From an archaeon (GTDB lineage: Archaea; Nanobdellota; Nanobdellia; Pacearchaeales; GW2011-AR1), in the NCBI GenBank assembly GCA_030638105.1, contig DAOWFF010000028.1:1-6767 (forward strand): DNA of 6,767 bases, given 5' to 3'. Position numbers and translations under genes: made by a program. This document shows positions 1 through 5,847 of this stretch, in pieces. Each line of letters begins with the position of its first letter. Within the stretch, counting starts at the first letter, position 1. The notes beneath the pieces were generated by a model that saw nothing but the letters and a program-made list of their open reading frames with translations, was not told the DNA's origin and did not search any database.

Positions 1-2
1 AC

Positions 3-362
3 ATGAAAATTTTACACGTTTGTTTTGTGAACAACGAGCTAATGAGAAAAATTTGGGATAAAGAACATAAATTAAATGAGAAGGGAACAATACTCGATTG
101 TGAGTTGAAGGGAGGTATTTTGAGAAATATTTTTGGAGATAAAAGTTTTAGCAGATTTGAAAAAAGGATTGTTTCTGCAGAAGAATTTTATGGATTTGAT
201 TACGATGATTTTTTAATGATAGAACCCCCGAGATCAGATGATACTTCTTATGGAGCAATTCTTCATAAAGAATATGATGCGGTTGTGATTGAATATTTAA
301 GAGGGAAAAGGTTTATGGCCCCGAAGGGATTTTTTTATCTCCCGACCTCGCACGAAGTTTAA
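3..362 (+). CDS. Hypothetical protein with a C-terminus encoded by a tRNA fragment
   Basis: I do not recognise this 119-residue protein. The first ATG lies 2 nt into the window, so the true start could be further upstream and no promoter can be seen. MKILHVCFVNNEL would be a plausible N-terminal beta strand, and the protein is mixed-charge with no membrane segment or signal peptide. The last 15 residues (105-119, starting MAPKGFFYLP) are read from DNA identical to the 3' end of the nearby tRNA-Lys gene (315-332) and then from the non-coding-looking cassette that follows it. The natural C-terminus was therefore probably lost or replaced when that DNA arrived, so this may be a truncated or extended remnant. 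It runs convergent to the tRNA-Lys and basic-protein genes. Real coding is likely but the function is unknown. Confidence 0.6.
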   Translation: MKILHVCFVNNELMRKIWDKEHKLNEKGTILDCELKGGILRNIFGDKSFSRFEKRIVSAEEFYGFDYDDFLMIEPPRSDDTSYGAILHKEYDAVVIEYLRGKRFMAPKGFFYLPTSHEV

Positions 363-403
363 TTTGGATTATTCTTCTACCACGAAATCACTCGACCCTC
401 GAC
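315..403. repeat. tRNA-Lys 3'-end partial copy split by cassette A
   Basis: Positions 315-332 (atggccccgaagggattt) are identical over 18 nt to 473-490, the acceptor end and T-arm of the tRNA-Lys gene, in the same orientation. About 60 nt of other sequence follow, and then accctcgac (395-403), which equals 493-501, the next part of the same tRNA. The copy therefore looks like a tRNA 3' segment interrupted inside the T-loop. The interrupting cassette shares ctcccgacc, tggattat and a 14-nt block (11 of 14 identical, all differences transitions) with the sequence downstream of tRNA-Ile (6370-6421). The first part overlaps the 3' end of the upstream reading frame. Confidence 0.7.
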
Positions 404-450
404 TTAAATCTTTTTGAATTTACCTGCATACAAAATTCTTTCAGAAATTA

Positions 451-469
451 ATAATCTTTTCAAGATTAT
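451..469 (-). terminator. Hairpin immediately 3' of tRNA-Lys
   Basis: This is a perfect 8-bp stem (ataatctt/aagattat) with a 3-nt loop, starting 4 nt beyond the discriminator base of tRNA-Lys on the transcribed strand. It could be a 3' trailer structure or assist termination. Archaeal termination usually depends on T-runs rather than hairpins, so the role is uncertain. The tRNA-Ile gene has a hairpin in the same position. Confidence 0.45.
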
Positions 470-473
470 GGAA

Positions 474-549
474 TGGCCCCGAAGGGATTTGAACCCTCGA
501 CACCCAGATTAAGAGTCTGGTGCTCTAAACCAAGCTGAGCTACGGAGCC
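474..549 (-). tRNA. tRNA-Lys (anticodon CTT)
   Basis: On the minus strand a full cloverleaf folds in 76 nt. The acceptor stem GGCTCCG pairs with CGGGGCC with one G-U pair, the D-stem is GCTC/GAGC, and the anticodon stem CCAGA/TCTGG encloses loop CTCTTAA with anticodon CTT. The T-arm is GAGGG-TTCAAAT-CCCTT and the discriminator is A. The CCA tail is not encoded. It decodes AAG as lysine. The gene has its own promoter. Its 3' end is partly duplicated about 158 nt downstream (315-332), which marks it as a possible integration or recombination target. Confidence 0.96.
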
Positions 550-570
550 ATTAGTTAATATTGGGGAGCA

Positions 571-580
571 AGTTTAAAAA
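571..580 (-). promoter_or_regulatory. TATA box of tRNA-Lys
   Basis: TTTTTAAACT on the minus strand is centred about 27 nt upstream of the tRNA 5' end, so transcription would begin at or very near the mature 5' end. It sits directly next to the stop codon of the upstream minus-strand gene (582-815). Confidence 0.65.
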
Positions 581-581
581 T

Positions 582-815
582 CTATTTCCTCAGCCGTTTC
601 AAATTCCTCGCGAGAATTGCTCTTTGTTCTATTTTTCTTGAAACAAGAATTTTCTTTTTGCCAACAGAAGTCGGGTTTGTTATTTTCTGTCCTGCTTTTG
701 CTCTGATAATTGCGTCAAGAAGTTTAATCGGAATTTTTTCTGGCTTCGGAATTCCTAAATCAGAATGAAGTTTTCCAGGGTGTTGAATGGCTTTTTGAAT
801 CCAGGTTTTTATCAT
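582..815 (-). CDS. Small basic protein, possibly nucleic-acid binding
   Basis: This 77-residue protein is strongly basic, with many Lys and Arg and few acidic residues. The N-terminal half has the pattern MIKTWIQKAIQHPGKLH followed by a LGIP..EKIP..LLDAI segment, and the C-terminal half is a Lys/Arg-rich tail ending in a predicted helix (RAILARNLKRLRK). Short basic proteins with a WIxKAI..PG.LH start occur, as far as I recall, in archaeal and phage/virus genomes, but I cannot name a family with confidence. The charge suggests DNA or RNA binding; that is inference. The start is supported by a TATA box about 25 nt upstream, giving a leaderless mRNA. The gene ends just before the promoter of the downstream, co-directional tRNA-Lys. 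There is no membrane segment. Confidence 0.75.
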   Translation of the reverse strand: MIKTWIQKAIQHPGKLHSDLGIPKPEKIPIKLLDAIIRAKAGQKITNPTSVGKKKILVSRKIEQRAILARNLKRLRK

Positions 816-836
816 TAAGAAAATAGGGAATAAAAA

Positions 837-844
837 TATATAAA
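837..844 (-). promoter_or_regulatory. TATA box of the small basic protein gene
   Basis: TTTATATA on the minus strand is centred about 25 nt upstream of the ATG at 815, the spacing expected for a leaderless archaeal transcript. Confidence 0.65.
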
Positions 845-881
845 TCTTTCTTATTTTTCTTTGGCTAAAATAATAAGGGAA

Positions 882-983
882 CGAAATTAAAATTTCGCAT
901 AACTAAAGATAAAAGGTTTCACGCAAATTTTTCATTGGTATATGATTTCTAATCCTTCGGATAGATAGTTCGGCTTACGCCGA
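882..983. repeat. Three hairpins in the divergent spacer
   Basis: The spacer between the divergent promoters contains three perfect short hairpins: cgaaatt/aatttcg with a 2-nt loop (882-897), atcc/ggat with loop ttc (952-962), and tcggc/gccga with loop ttac (970-983). The last one is GC-rich against an AT-rich background and lies just upstream of the TATA box for the 43-residue gene. No longer gene or RNA fold was recognised in this spacer. The hairpins could be regulatory or remnants of palindromic repeats. Confidence 0.4.
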
Positions 984-991
984 GGGATAAG

Positions 992-1000
992 TTTTTATAT
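992..1000 (+). promoter_or_regulatory. TATA box of the 43-residue membrane peptide gene
   Basis: TTTTTATAT is centred about 27 nt upstream of the ATG at 1024, consistent with a leaderless transcript. It is the main support for the very short downstream reading frame being a real gene. Confidence 0.6.
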
Positions 1001-1023
1001 TGCTTTTCTTTATTTATTTTATC

Positions 1024-1155
1024 ATGGTAGAAAAGAAAAAACAAAGATATCCACAATTTACAGATAGAGAGCTTTTGGAAAAGATTTATTATCGGGCAGG
1101 GTGGATATTATTTTGGGCTGTAATTGCAGCATTGGCCGCAGGATCTGCAAATTAA
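1024..1155 (+). CDS. 43-residue single-pass membrane protein
   Basis: This short frame encodes 43 residues. A charged N-terminal half (MVEKKKQRYPQFTDRELLEK, residues 1-20) is followed by one hydrophobic segment at about residues 26-40 (GWILFWAVIAALAAG), ending SAN. That is the layout of a small tail-anchored or single-pass membrane protein with a basic, probably cytoplasmic, N-terminus. A well-placed TATA box supports leaderless expression from this ATG. Its TAA ends one base before the stop codon of the convergent HEPN-type gene, so the two genes abut with no spacer. I do not recognise the family. Membrane location is a reasonable inference; function is unknown. Without homologs, a chance frame cannot be fully excluded. 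Confidence 0.6.
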   Translation: MVEKKKQRYPQFTDRELLEKIYYRAGWILFWAVIAALAAGSAN

Positions 1156-1689
1156 TCACATAATTTTAAATTTTTCAATTTTATCATTAATCTTTATATC
1201 TAGAATTATTGTTTGATTAATTTCTTCCCCTTTTTCTCTACCAATTTTAGTCAAAAAATATCCTATTTTTGTTATACAAGCCAATTGAAATTTTAGAAAG
1301 GGTTTCTCTCTCATTGTCTTTTCTAAACTTTCAGGGTCTTTATTTTTTTCATCCCAATTAATCGTTATATCTTTCATAGAATTTATAACCGAATTTATCT
1401 CATTTTGTGTTAATTCTAATTTATGTGCATATTTATTTCGAATAGTATTTAATTTTGAAAAAACATCGTATTCCGATTCACTAATTTCTTTTAATTCAAA
1501 AAGAATTTTTAATTTAATATTCTGCGAATTAATTTTTTCTAATCCTGTTGAACATCTTTTTTCTAATAGATAGTTAGCAATATATTCCCCATAAAGCCCC
1601 AATAAAATTATTATATCTCTAGAATTTTGGACAGGAGCTTTAAACATTTCATTCAGTAAGTCAATAAATTTTTGCCACTCTGTTTTCAT
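1156..1689 (-). CDS. HEPN/MltR-like helical protein with Rx4H motif
   Basis: This 177-residue, mostly helical protein has the motif IRNKYAH at residues 83-89, with R84 and H89 giving the Rx4H signature of HEPN domains. It is preceded by a helix around LYGEYIANYLLEK (32-44) and a segment around ILFELKEISESEYDVFSKL (62-80). This order resembles MltR/DUF4145-type proteins, whose core ends in RN.FAH. HEPN proteins with this motif are often metal-independent RNases in toxin-antitoxin, abortive-infection or CRISPR effectors, but some are inactive or regulatory, so RNase activity here is inference. The C-terminal 60 residues look like an added domain with a short beta-rich tail. No MNT nucleotidyltransferase antitoxin is adjacent. 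The neighbour is the abutting 43-residue membrane peptide, transcribed convergently. A TATA box 26 nt upstream supports the start. Confidence 0.8.
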   Translation of the reverse strand: MKTEWQKFIDLLNEMFKAPVQNSRDIIILLGLYGEYIANYLLEKRCSTGLEKINSQNIKLKILFELKEISESEYDVFSKLNTIRNKYAHKLELTQNEINSVINSMKDITINWDEKNKDPESLEKTMREKPFLKFQLACITKIGYFLTKIGREKGEEINQTIILDIKINDKIEKFKIM

Positions 1690-1710
1690 ATATTTAATTA
1701 GATTTAGGGG

Positions 1711-1720
1711 TTTTAATAAA
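1711..1720 (-). promoter_or_regulatory. TATA box of the HEPN-like gene
   Basis: TTTATTAAAA on the minus strand is centred about 26 nt upstream of the ATG at 1689, preceded by an A-rich stretch. The spacing predicts a leaderless transcript. Confidence 0.6.
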
Positions 1721-1753
1721 TTTTTCTTTTAAAAAAATAAACCAAAAAGGAAC

Positions 1754-1905
1754 TTCCCATTTTTTTTAGAAAAAGAAATAAAAAGCGGGCTTATCCCTCA
1801 AATACATTGGTCGTCCCACCTAACCTGAAAAGAAAAATCAAATTCCCATTATTTTAGAAATCTTTCTGAATTTCCAATTATTACAATACTTTCAGGGGCG
1901 GTTAG
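1754..1905. repeat. Spacer with degenerate direct and inverted repeats
   Basis: The 222-nt spacer between the HEPN-like and winged-helix genes holds no gene I can support. It contains a near-direct repeat, ttcccattttttttagaaa (1754-1772) and ttcccattattttagaaa (1843-1860), about 90 nt apart. It also has cctgaaa (1824-1830) with its complement tttcagg (1890-1896), next to ctaacc (1820-1825) with ggttag (1900-1905), which could close a long loose stem. Cytttatccc-like DNA at 1790-1799 (cttatccctc) is the exact complement of 982-991. All are short and could be chance in AT-rich DNA. Confidence 0.3.
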
Positions 1906-1911
1906 TCAAAA

Positions 1912-2178
1912 TTATCTGATTAAATTCTGAATGTTTTCAATCGCGTCTGCAACATTTTTGCCTTTCTTGGTCAGTTTTATCAATTTTATTCGCCCCTTTT
2001 TTTCAAACTCAACCAACTTCAGAATCTCTAATGTTTGCAGAATTTTCACTGCATGGCTGTAAGTGCAATCCACTTCCTTAGCCAAGATACTACCATACCT
2101 CATCCTTGTGTTCTTTTTCAAAGAAACCAACATTAACGCTGGCTTTCTCCTAAAAAAGATGTCGAAATTTTCTTTCAT
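1912..2178 (-). CDS. Small winged-helix DNA-binding regulator
   Basis: This 88-residue protein is essentially one winged helix-turn-helix domain. After an N-terminal helix (FFRRKPALMLVSL) come a second helix (RYGSILAKEV, about 27-36) and a recognition helix (TYSHAVKILQTLEILKLV, about 39-56). The beta wing follows (FEKKGRIKLIKLTKKG, 58-73), and then a closing helix that may pair in a dimer. The arrangement matches small MarR/ArsR-like archaeal regulators. The segment LVEFEKKGRIKLIKLTKKG is the typical wing. It is divergent from the phosphoesterase gene, with an inverted repeat in the shared upstream region that is a natural candidate for its operator, so autoregulation is plausible. No ligand-binding domain is present. 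The specific target is unknown. Confidence 0.88.
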   Translation of the reverse strand: MKENFDIFFRRKPALMLVSLKKNTRMRYGSILAKEVDCTYSHAVKILQTLEILKLVEFEKKGRIKLIKLTKKGKNVADAIENIQNLIR

Positions 2179-2217
2179 TTTAGGTATTCCAATGTATATA
2201 TCCAGATGGTGTTTTGC

Positions 2218-2224
2218 TTTTAAA
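2218..2224 (-). promoter_or_regulatory. Possible TATA box of the winged-helix gene
   Basis: TTTAAAA on the minus strand lies about 43 nt upstream of the ATG at 2178, giving a leader of roughly 18 nt. A nearer TATATAC (about 2194-2200) would place the start of transcription inside the frame, so it is less likely unless translation begins at M16. The choice is uncertain. Confidence 0.35.
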
Positions 2225-2234
2225 TGTTTCGTAA

Positions 2235-2258
2235 AGTATATTTTCCAAAATATATACT
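2235..2258. promoter_or_regulatory. Inverted repeat, candidate operator between divergent genes
   Basis: The half-sites agtatatttt (2235-2244) and aaaatatatact (2247-2258) form an imperfect palindrome with a 2-nt centre and one AT insertion in the right arm. It sits between the predicted promoters of the winged-helix gene and the phosphoesterase gene, close upstream of the regulator's candidate TATA box. Binding of the adjacent regulator is inferred from position and symmetry only. The AT-only composition raises the chance of coincidence. Confidence 0.45.
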
Positions 2259-2281
2259 AAACTTTTTGAACAGACAGAATA

Positions 2282-2290
2282 TTTATTAAG
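2282..2290 (+). promoter_or_regulatory. TATA box of the phosphoesterase gene
   Basis: TTTATTAAG is centred about 26 nt upstream of the ATG at 2311, consistent with leaderless transcription from this start. Confidence 0.6.
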
Positions 2291-2310
2291 TAGTGTAACT
2301 ATTAAATTCC

Positions 2311-2925
2311 ATGAAAAATAAGCGAACAAAAGTTCTTGCAGTGGGCGATATTCACGGGGACACTGGACTTGTGAAACGCCTGGCTGAAAAAGCGAAAAAA
2401 GAGGAAGTTGATTTGGTTATTTTGGCAGGCGACTTGACTTTTGCCGAGAGGTCGGTTAAGAATATTATTGGTCCTTTTGTAAAGGAGAAAAAGCAGGTTC
2501 TTTTAATTCCAGGGAACCACGAGTCGCTTGCGACAGCGGATTTTTTAGCAGAATTATATCCTAACACAAAAAATATTCATGGGTATTCATTTGTAAAAAA
2601 CGATTTGGGAATTTTCGGGGCAGGAGCCGGAGATATTGGGATTTTTCAGGTGAAGGATTCGGAAATTTTTAATTTATTGAAAAAAGGACATGAGAAAATT
2701 AAAAATTCCAAAAAGAAAATCATGGTAACTCACATGCATCCGAAAGGAAGCAAGGCAGAGTTCTCTGGGTTTGGGGGTTCAAAAGCAGTGAAAAAAGCAA
2801 TCAAGGAATTCCAGCCAAATATTTTAATAACCGCACATATTCACGAGGCATCTGGAATAGAGGAAAAAATCGGGAAGACAAAAGTTATTAATGTCAGCAG
2901 AAAAGAGAAGATTTTTGAAATTTAG
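2311..2925 (+). CDS. Calcineurin-like metallophosphoesterase
   Basis: This 204-residue protein carries the full motif set of the calcineurin-like metallophosphoesterase superfamily, with a dinuclear metal centre that hydrolyses phosphoester bonds. The motifs are GDIHGD (D13, H15), GDL (D41), GNHE (N69, H70), THMH (H141) and AHIH (H176, H178). Length and order match short archaeal single-domain members of the Metallophos/Metallophos_2 group. There is no signal peptide or membrane segment, so it is cytoplasmic. The substrate cannot be read from sequence; cyclic nucleotides, phosphoproteins or nucleic acids are all possible in this family. The gene is divergent from the winged-helix regulator and may be controlled by it. 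All metal ligands appear intact. Confidence 0.93.
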   Translation: MKNKRTKVLAVGDIHGDTGLVKRLAEKAKKEEVDLVILAGDLTFAERSVKNIIGPFVKEKKQVLLIPGNHESLATADFLAELYPNTKNIHGYSFVKNDLGIFGAGAGDIGIFQVKDSEIFNLLKKGHEKIKNSKKKIMVTHMHPKGSKAEFSGFGGSKAVKKAIKEFQPNILITAHIHEASGIEEKIGKTKVINVSRKEKIFEI

Positions 2926-2975
2926 GAAAAGGGATAGAAAGGAATATTAATCTAATAGTAGTAACAATAGAAAGA

Positions 2976-2984
2976 TTTATATAT
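2976..2984 (+). promoter_or_regulatory. TATA box of the cysteine-cluster protein gene
   Basis: TTTATATAT is centred about 25 nt upstream of the ATG at 3005. It is a near-ideal archaeal TATA element and indicates transcription independent of the phosphoesterase gene. Confidence 0.7.
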
Positions 2985-3004
2985 CTATTAACATTAATTA
3001 AATT

Positions 3005-3349
3005 ATGACAATTAATGAAACTATCGAAGAAGTAAAAGTAGAAAAAGGCATGGGAATCTGGGGTAATTATGAATGTGTTCAGTGCGGTGCGTGTTGTTAT
3101 GAATGGCATAAATATCTTTTTGAAATTGAAGCAAGAGAAACAGAACAATGTAAAAGTTTTGAGATAAAGAATGGAAGGGCATATTGCTTATCACATGAAC
3201 AAGAAAGAGAATCGATTTGCGAAACTTATTTCTGTGGAGATATGGACTTTATTATAAGATTTCGAGGAAAGGGAGATGAAAAACTTAGGGCAATTGCAGA
3301 AATGCTTGGGACTGTGCCAGATTCATATAAAATTCCAAAACTTCTTTAG
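3005..3349 (+). CDS. YkgJ/UPF0153-family cysteine-cluster protein
   Basis: This 114-residue protein opens with the cluster CVQCGACC (C24, C27, C30, C31), the signature of the YkgJ/UPF0153 (CxxCxxCC) family, thought to bind zinc or an Fe-S cluster. Four further cysteines at 49, 61, 72 and 77 complete eight potential metal ligands, with the CKSF...GRAYC spacing typical of the family. Family members are often annotated as Fe-S oxidoreductases, but no reaction is established, so none is assigned here. The protein is cytoplasmic, with no signal peptide. It has its own strong TATA box and lies 49 nt upstream of the topoisomerase gene in the same direction, so read-through into that gene is possible. 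Confidence 0.88.
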   Translation: MTINETIEEVKVEKGMGIWGNYECVQCGACCYEWHKYLFEIEARETEQCKSFEIKNGRAYCLSHEQERESICETYFCGDMDFIIRFRGKGDEKLRAIAEMLGTVPDSYKIPKLL

Positions 3350-3351
3350 AA

Positions 3352-3362
3352 CTTATTTAAAC
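3352..3362 (+). promoter_or_regulatory. Possible TATA box of the topoisomerase gene
   Basis: CTTATTTAAAC lies just after the upstream stop codon and about 42 nt before the ATG at 3399. The mRNA would have a leader of about 16 nt, unlike its leaderless neighbours, so translation initiation may differ here. No convincing Shine-Dalgarno motif is visible. Confidence 0.5.
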
Positions 3363-3398
3363 CCCAAAATCTAAAAACTTTGTTTCTTTGGAATTCTT

Positions 3399-5822
3399 AT
3401 GAAGAAAAAAATTACAAAGACCCGCGAGGAAGTGATAGCTGAAAGTTATTTTCCAGTTGATGAAACCGACTTAAAACATACTACTGAGAAACAGGAAAAA
3501 GAAACCCCTTCAAAAGAGGACTTTACTAAACGGGTTGTTGAAAAGGAATATAAAAAACTAGAAAGAACATCTTTAGAAATTGTGGAACACCGCTCGGTGT
3601 ACCCCAAATTGCGGAGTAAGGGGGTAAAGCCCACGCGGAAATACAAGAAGCGGAAAAGCAAAATTAAAAAAGTAAAATATGTTCCACCTAAAATTAGTTT
3701 GAAAAAAAATGGATATGAACTTGTGATTACAGAAAAACCCCAGGCCGGGCTTAAAATTGCCACAGCTTTGGGGAATGCGACGCAAATGTTTTCTGATAAA
3801 ATTCCTTATTATGAAGTTGACAGGGACGGGAAAAAAATAATCGTGGCGTGTGCAGTGGGGCATTTGTTCACTTTAAATCAGAATGTTTCTGGTTCAGGTG
3901 TTCCGATATTTGATATAGATTGGGCCCCGAATTATGTTGTTAGAAAAAAGGACTTTACAAAAAAATATTACAATCTTTTGCTGAAACTTGCGAGGAATGC
4001 AGGTAGTGTAACTATTGCGACTGACTTTGATATTGAGGGAGAAGTTATAGGTCTGAATGTTGCCAGATTTATTTGCAATCAAAAGGACGCGAACAGGATG
4101 AATTTTTCAACTTTGACTTCTGACGAATTAAATCAGGCATATAAAAAAAAATCCAAGAATATAAATTGGGGGCACGCGATTGCAGGGGAGTCAAGGCATT
4201 ATCTGGACTGGTTTTATGGGATAAATCTTTCACGGGCTTTAATGCATGCAATCAAAACCACGGGCAAATTTCGGATTATGTCAATTGGTCGGGTTCAGGG
4301 ACCAGCACTTAATTTAATTGTTAAGAAAGAAAAAGAAATTCAGAAATTTAAGCCAGAAAAATACTGGCAGGTTTTTATAAATGTAAAAAATTCACATATC
4401 TTGGAACTTAAATTTAATAAGGAAATATTTGAAAAAACAGAATTAAAAAAATTTGAAAATTTAAATGGGAGAACTGCACAGGCGAGCACGAAAAAAGCAG
4501 AACAAATTTTGCCCCCAAATCCTCCTTTTAATTTAACAACTTTGCAGACAGAGGCATATAAATTTTATGGGCTTGTTCCTGCGAAGACACTTAGGATTGC
4601 ACAATCGCTTTATCTTGCTGGGTTGATTTCTTATCCGAGAACTTCAAGTCAGAAATTGCCTGAGTCAGTTGGTTACAAAGTAATTTTAAAAAAACTTGCG
4701 AAAAAATATAATGTTGAAAAATTAATTACCAAGAAAAAACCTGTTGAGGGAAAAAAGTTAGACCCTGCACATCCTTCAATTTATCCGACAGGAAATTCCC
4801 AGATTTTGTCTGGGGACGACGAGAAAATTTATGAATTAATTGTTAAAAGGTTTCTTTCTCTTTTTTGTGATTGTGCTGTAATTGATAAAAAAATAGTTAC
4901 AGCACAATTAGATGGCTTAATCAGGCATGACCCCAAACTTAAAGGAGGGTTTGATAAAGGGAACCAAGTTTCCCTTTATTTTTCAGTTCGCGGTTCTTCT
5001 GTGAGGAAAAAAGCATGGATGGAAATTTATCCTTCTAAATTAAAAGAAAATGAAATTCCGGATTTAGACGGCGAAGTAAAAATAATTAAAGTTAGAACTG
5101 AAGAAAAGGAAACACAGCCCCCGAGAAGATATTCGCCAGCGTCTATTCTTTCTGAACTTGAAAAAAAGAATTTGGGGACAAAGGCAACTCGGGCAGCAAT
5201 TCTTGAAACACTTGAAAATCGCGGTTATATTAAAGACAGAAATGTGAAGGCGACTCCTCTGGGAATTTCTCTTATTGGGATTTTGGAAAAATATTCTAAG
5301 ATAATAATTGATGAAAAATTGACAAGAGACCTTGAAGAAGAAATGGAGGAAATTTTGAACTCAAAAAAAGGATTAAAAGATAAGCAGAAAATTCTTTTGG
5401 AAAAGGCAAAGAAAATAATAACTCAGATTGCTTATGATTTTGAAAAGAATGAGGAGAAAATTGGAAAGGAACTTTTGACTGCGAATATTCAGCAAAGAGA
5501 ACAGCAGAAGATTGAGAATAAATTGTGTGTTTGTCCTGTTTGTAAAAAAGGAAATTTAGCAATAACTTATTCGCGGAAAACAAAAAGATTTTTCGTTGCC
5601 TGTGATGCTTATCCGAATTGCAAAACAACTTATTCTTTGCCTCCAAATGGAACAATAAAAAAAACAAACAAACTTTGCGAGAAGTGTGGTTTTCCAATGT
5701 TGATGTGTTTAAAGGCGAGAAGAAAGCCGTGGTTTTTTTGTTTTAATTCTGACTGCGAGACAAATAAAGAAAGGATTGAAGAGTATCGGAAGAAGAGAGA
5801 GGGGGAGAAATTTGAAAGGTAA
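3399..5822 (+). CDS. topA: DNA topoisomerase I (type IA), archaeal
   Basis: This 807-residue enzyme relaxes negatively supercoiled DNA by cutting one strand through a 5'-phosphotyrosine. The Toprim domain starts at about residue 106 with LVITEKPQAG (E112) and includes the metal triad D209-x-D211-x-E213 in ATDFDIEGE. IGRVQGPAL (297-304) and SYPRTSS (catalytic Y412) follow, then the conserved ELEKKNLGTKATRA segment (586-599). Two C4 zinc ribbons close the protein: C712/C715/C735/C741 and C760/C763/C781/C786. There is no helicase half, so it is not reverse gyrase, and the zinc fingers and GTKATRA segment favour topoisomerase I over III. A basic, low-complexity extension of about 100 residues precedes the Toprim domain. 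Part of it (about residues 63-76) is read from a GC-rich double hairpin. All catalytic residues are present. The start could be internal, but the frame is open from this ATG. Confidence 0.96.
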   Translation: MKKKITKTREEVIAESYFPVDETDLKHTTEKQEKETPSKEDFTKRVVEKEYKKLERTSLEIVEHRSVYPKLRSKGVKPTRKYKKRKSKIKKVKYVPPKISLKKNGYELVITEKPQAGLKIATALGNATQMFSDKIPYYEVDRDGKKIIVACAVGHLFTLNQNVSGSGVPIFDIDWAPNYVVRKKDFTKKYYNLLLKLARNAGSVTIATDFDIEGEVIGLNVARFICNQKDANRMNFSTLTSDELNQAYKKKSKNINWGHAIAGESRHYLDWFYGINLSRALMHAIKTTGKFRIMSIGRVQGPALNLIVKKEKEIQKFKPEKYWQVFINVKNSHILELKFNKEIFEKTELKKFENLNGRTAQASTKKAEQILPPNPPFNLTTLQTEAYKFYGLVPAKTLRIAQSLYLAGLISYPRTSSQKLPESVGYKVILKKLAKKYNVEKLITKKKPVEGKKLDPAHPSIYPTGNSQILSGDDEKIYELIVKRFLSLFCDCAVIDKKIVTAQLDGLIRHDPKLKGGFDKGNQVSLYFSVRGSSVRKKAWMEIYPSKLKENEIPDLDGEVKIIKVRTEEKETQPPRRYSPASILSELEKKNLGTKATRAAILETLENRGYIKDRNVKATPLGISLIGILEKYSKIIIDEKLTRDLEEEMEEILNSKKGLKDKQKILLEKAKKIITQIAYDFEKNEEKIGKELLTANIQQREQQKIENKLCVCPVCKKGNLAITYSRKTKRFFVACDAYPNCKTTYSLPPNGTIKKTNKLCEKCGFPMLMCLKARRKPWFFCFNSDCETNKERIEEYRKKREGEKFER
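3587..3626. repeat. GC-rich double hairpin inside the topA N-terminal extension
   Basis: A perfect hairpin, acaccg/cggtgt with 2-nt centre (3587-3600), is followed at once by tacccc/ggggta with a 15-nt loop (3600-3626). The surrounding 71 nt (3584-3654) are about 56% G+C, against roughly one third in the flanks. The reading frame passes through without a stop, giving the basic segment EHRSVYPKLRSKGVKPTRK. It resembles a palindromic element inserted in frame in a tolerant, disordered region. Confidence 0.5.
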
Positions 5823-5847
5823 ATTAGAGATTTAATTAGGAATATAA

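Noticed and set aside
2063..2260. Open reading frames antisense to the winged-helix gene and to topA
   Set aside because: They lie opposite well-supported genes, have low-complexity Phe/Leu/Ser-rich translations typical of antisense frames in AT-rich DNA, and lack promoters at the expected spacing.
2290..4014. The 14-nt string gtagtgtaactatt occurs both upstream of the phosphoesterase gene and inside topA
   Set aside because: One copy is within conserved coding sequence beside the Toprim metal motif, the contexts are unrelated, and no flanking similarity extends the match. Chance is the simplest reading.
3399..5822. Reverse gyrase or topoisomerase III
   Set aside because: There is no helicase domain N-terminal to the Toprim domain; the extension is only about 100 low-complexity residues. 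The two C-terminal zinc ribbons and the overall order fit topoisomerase I.
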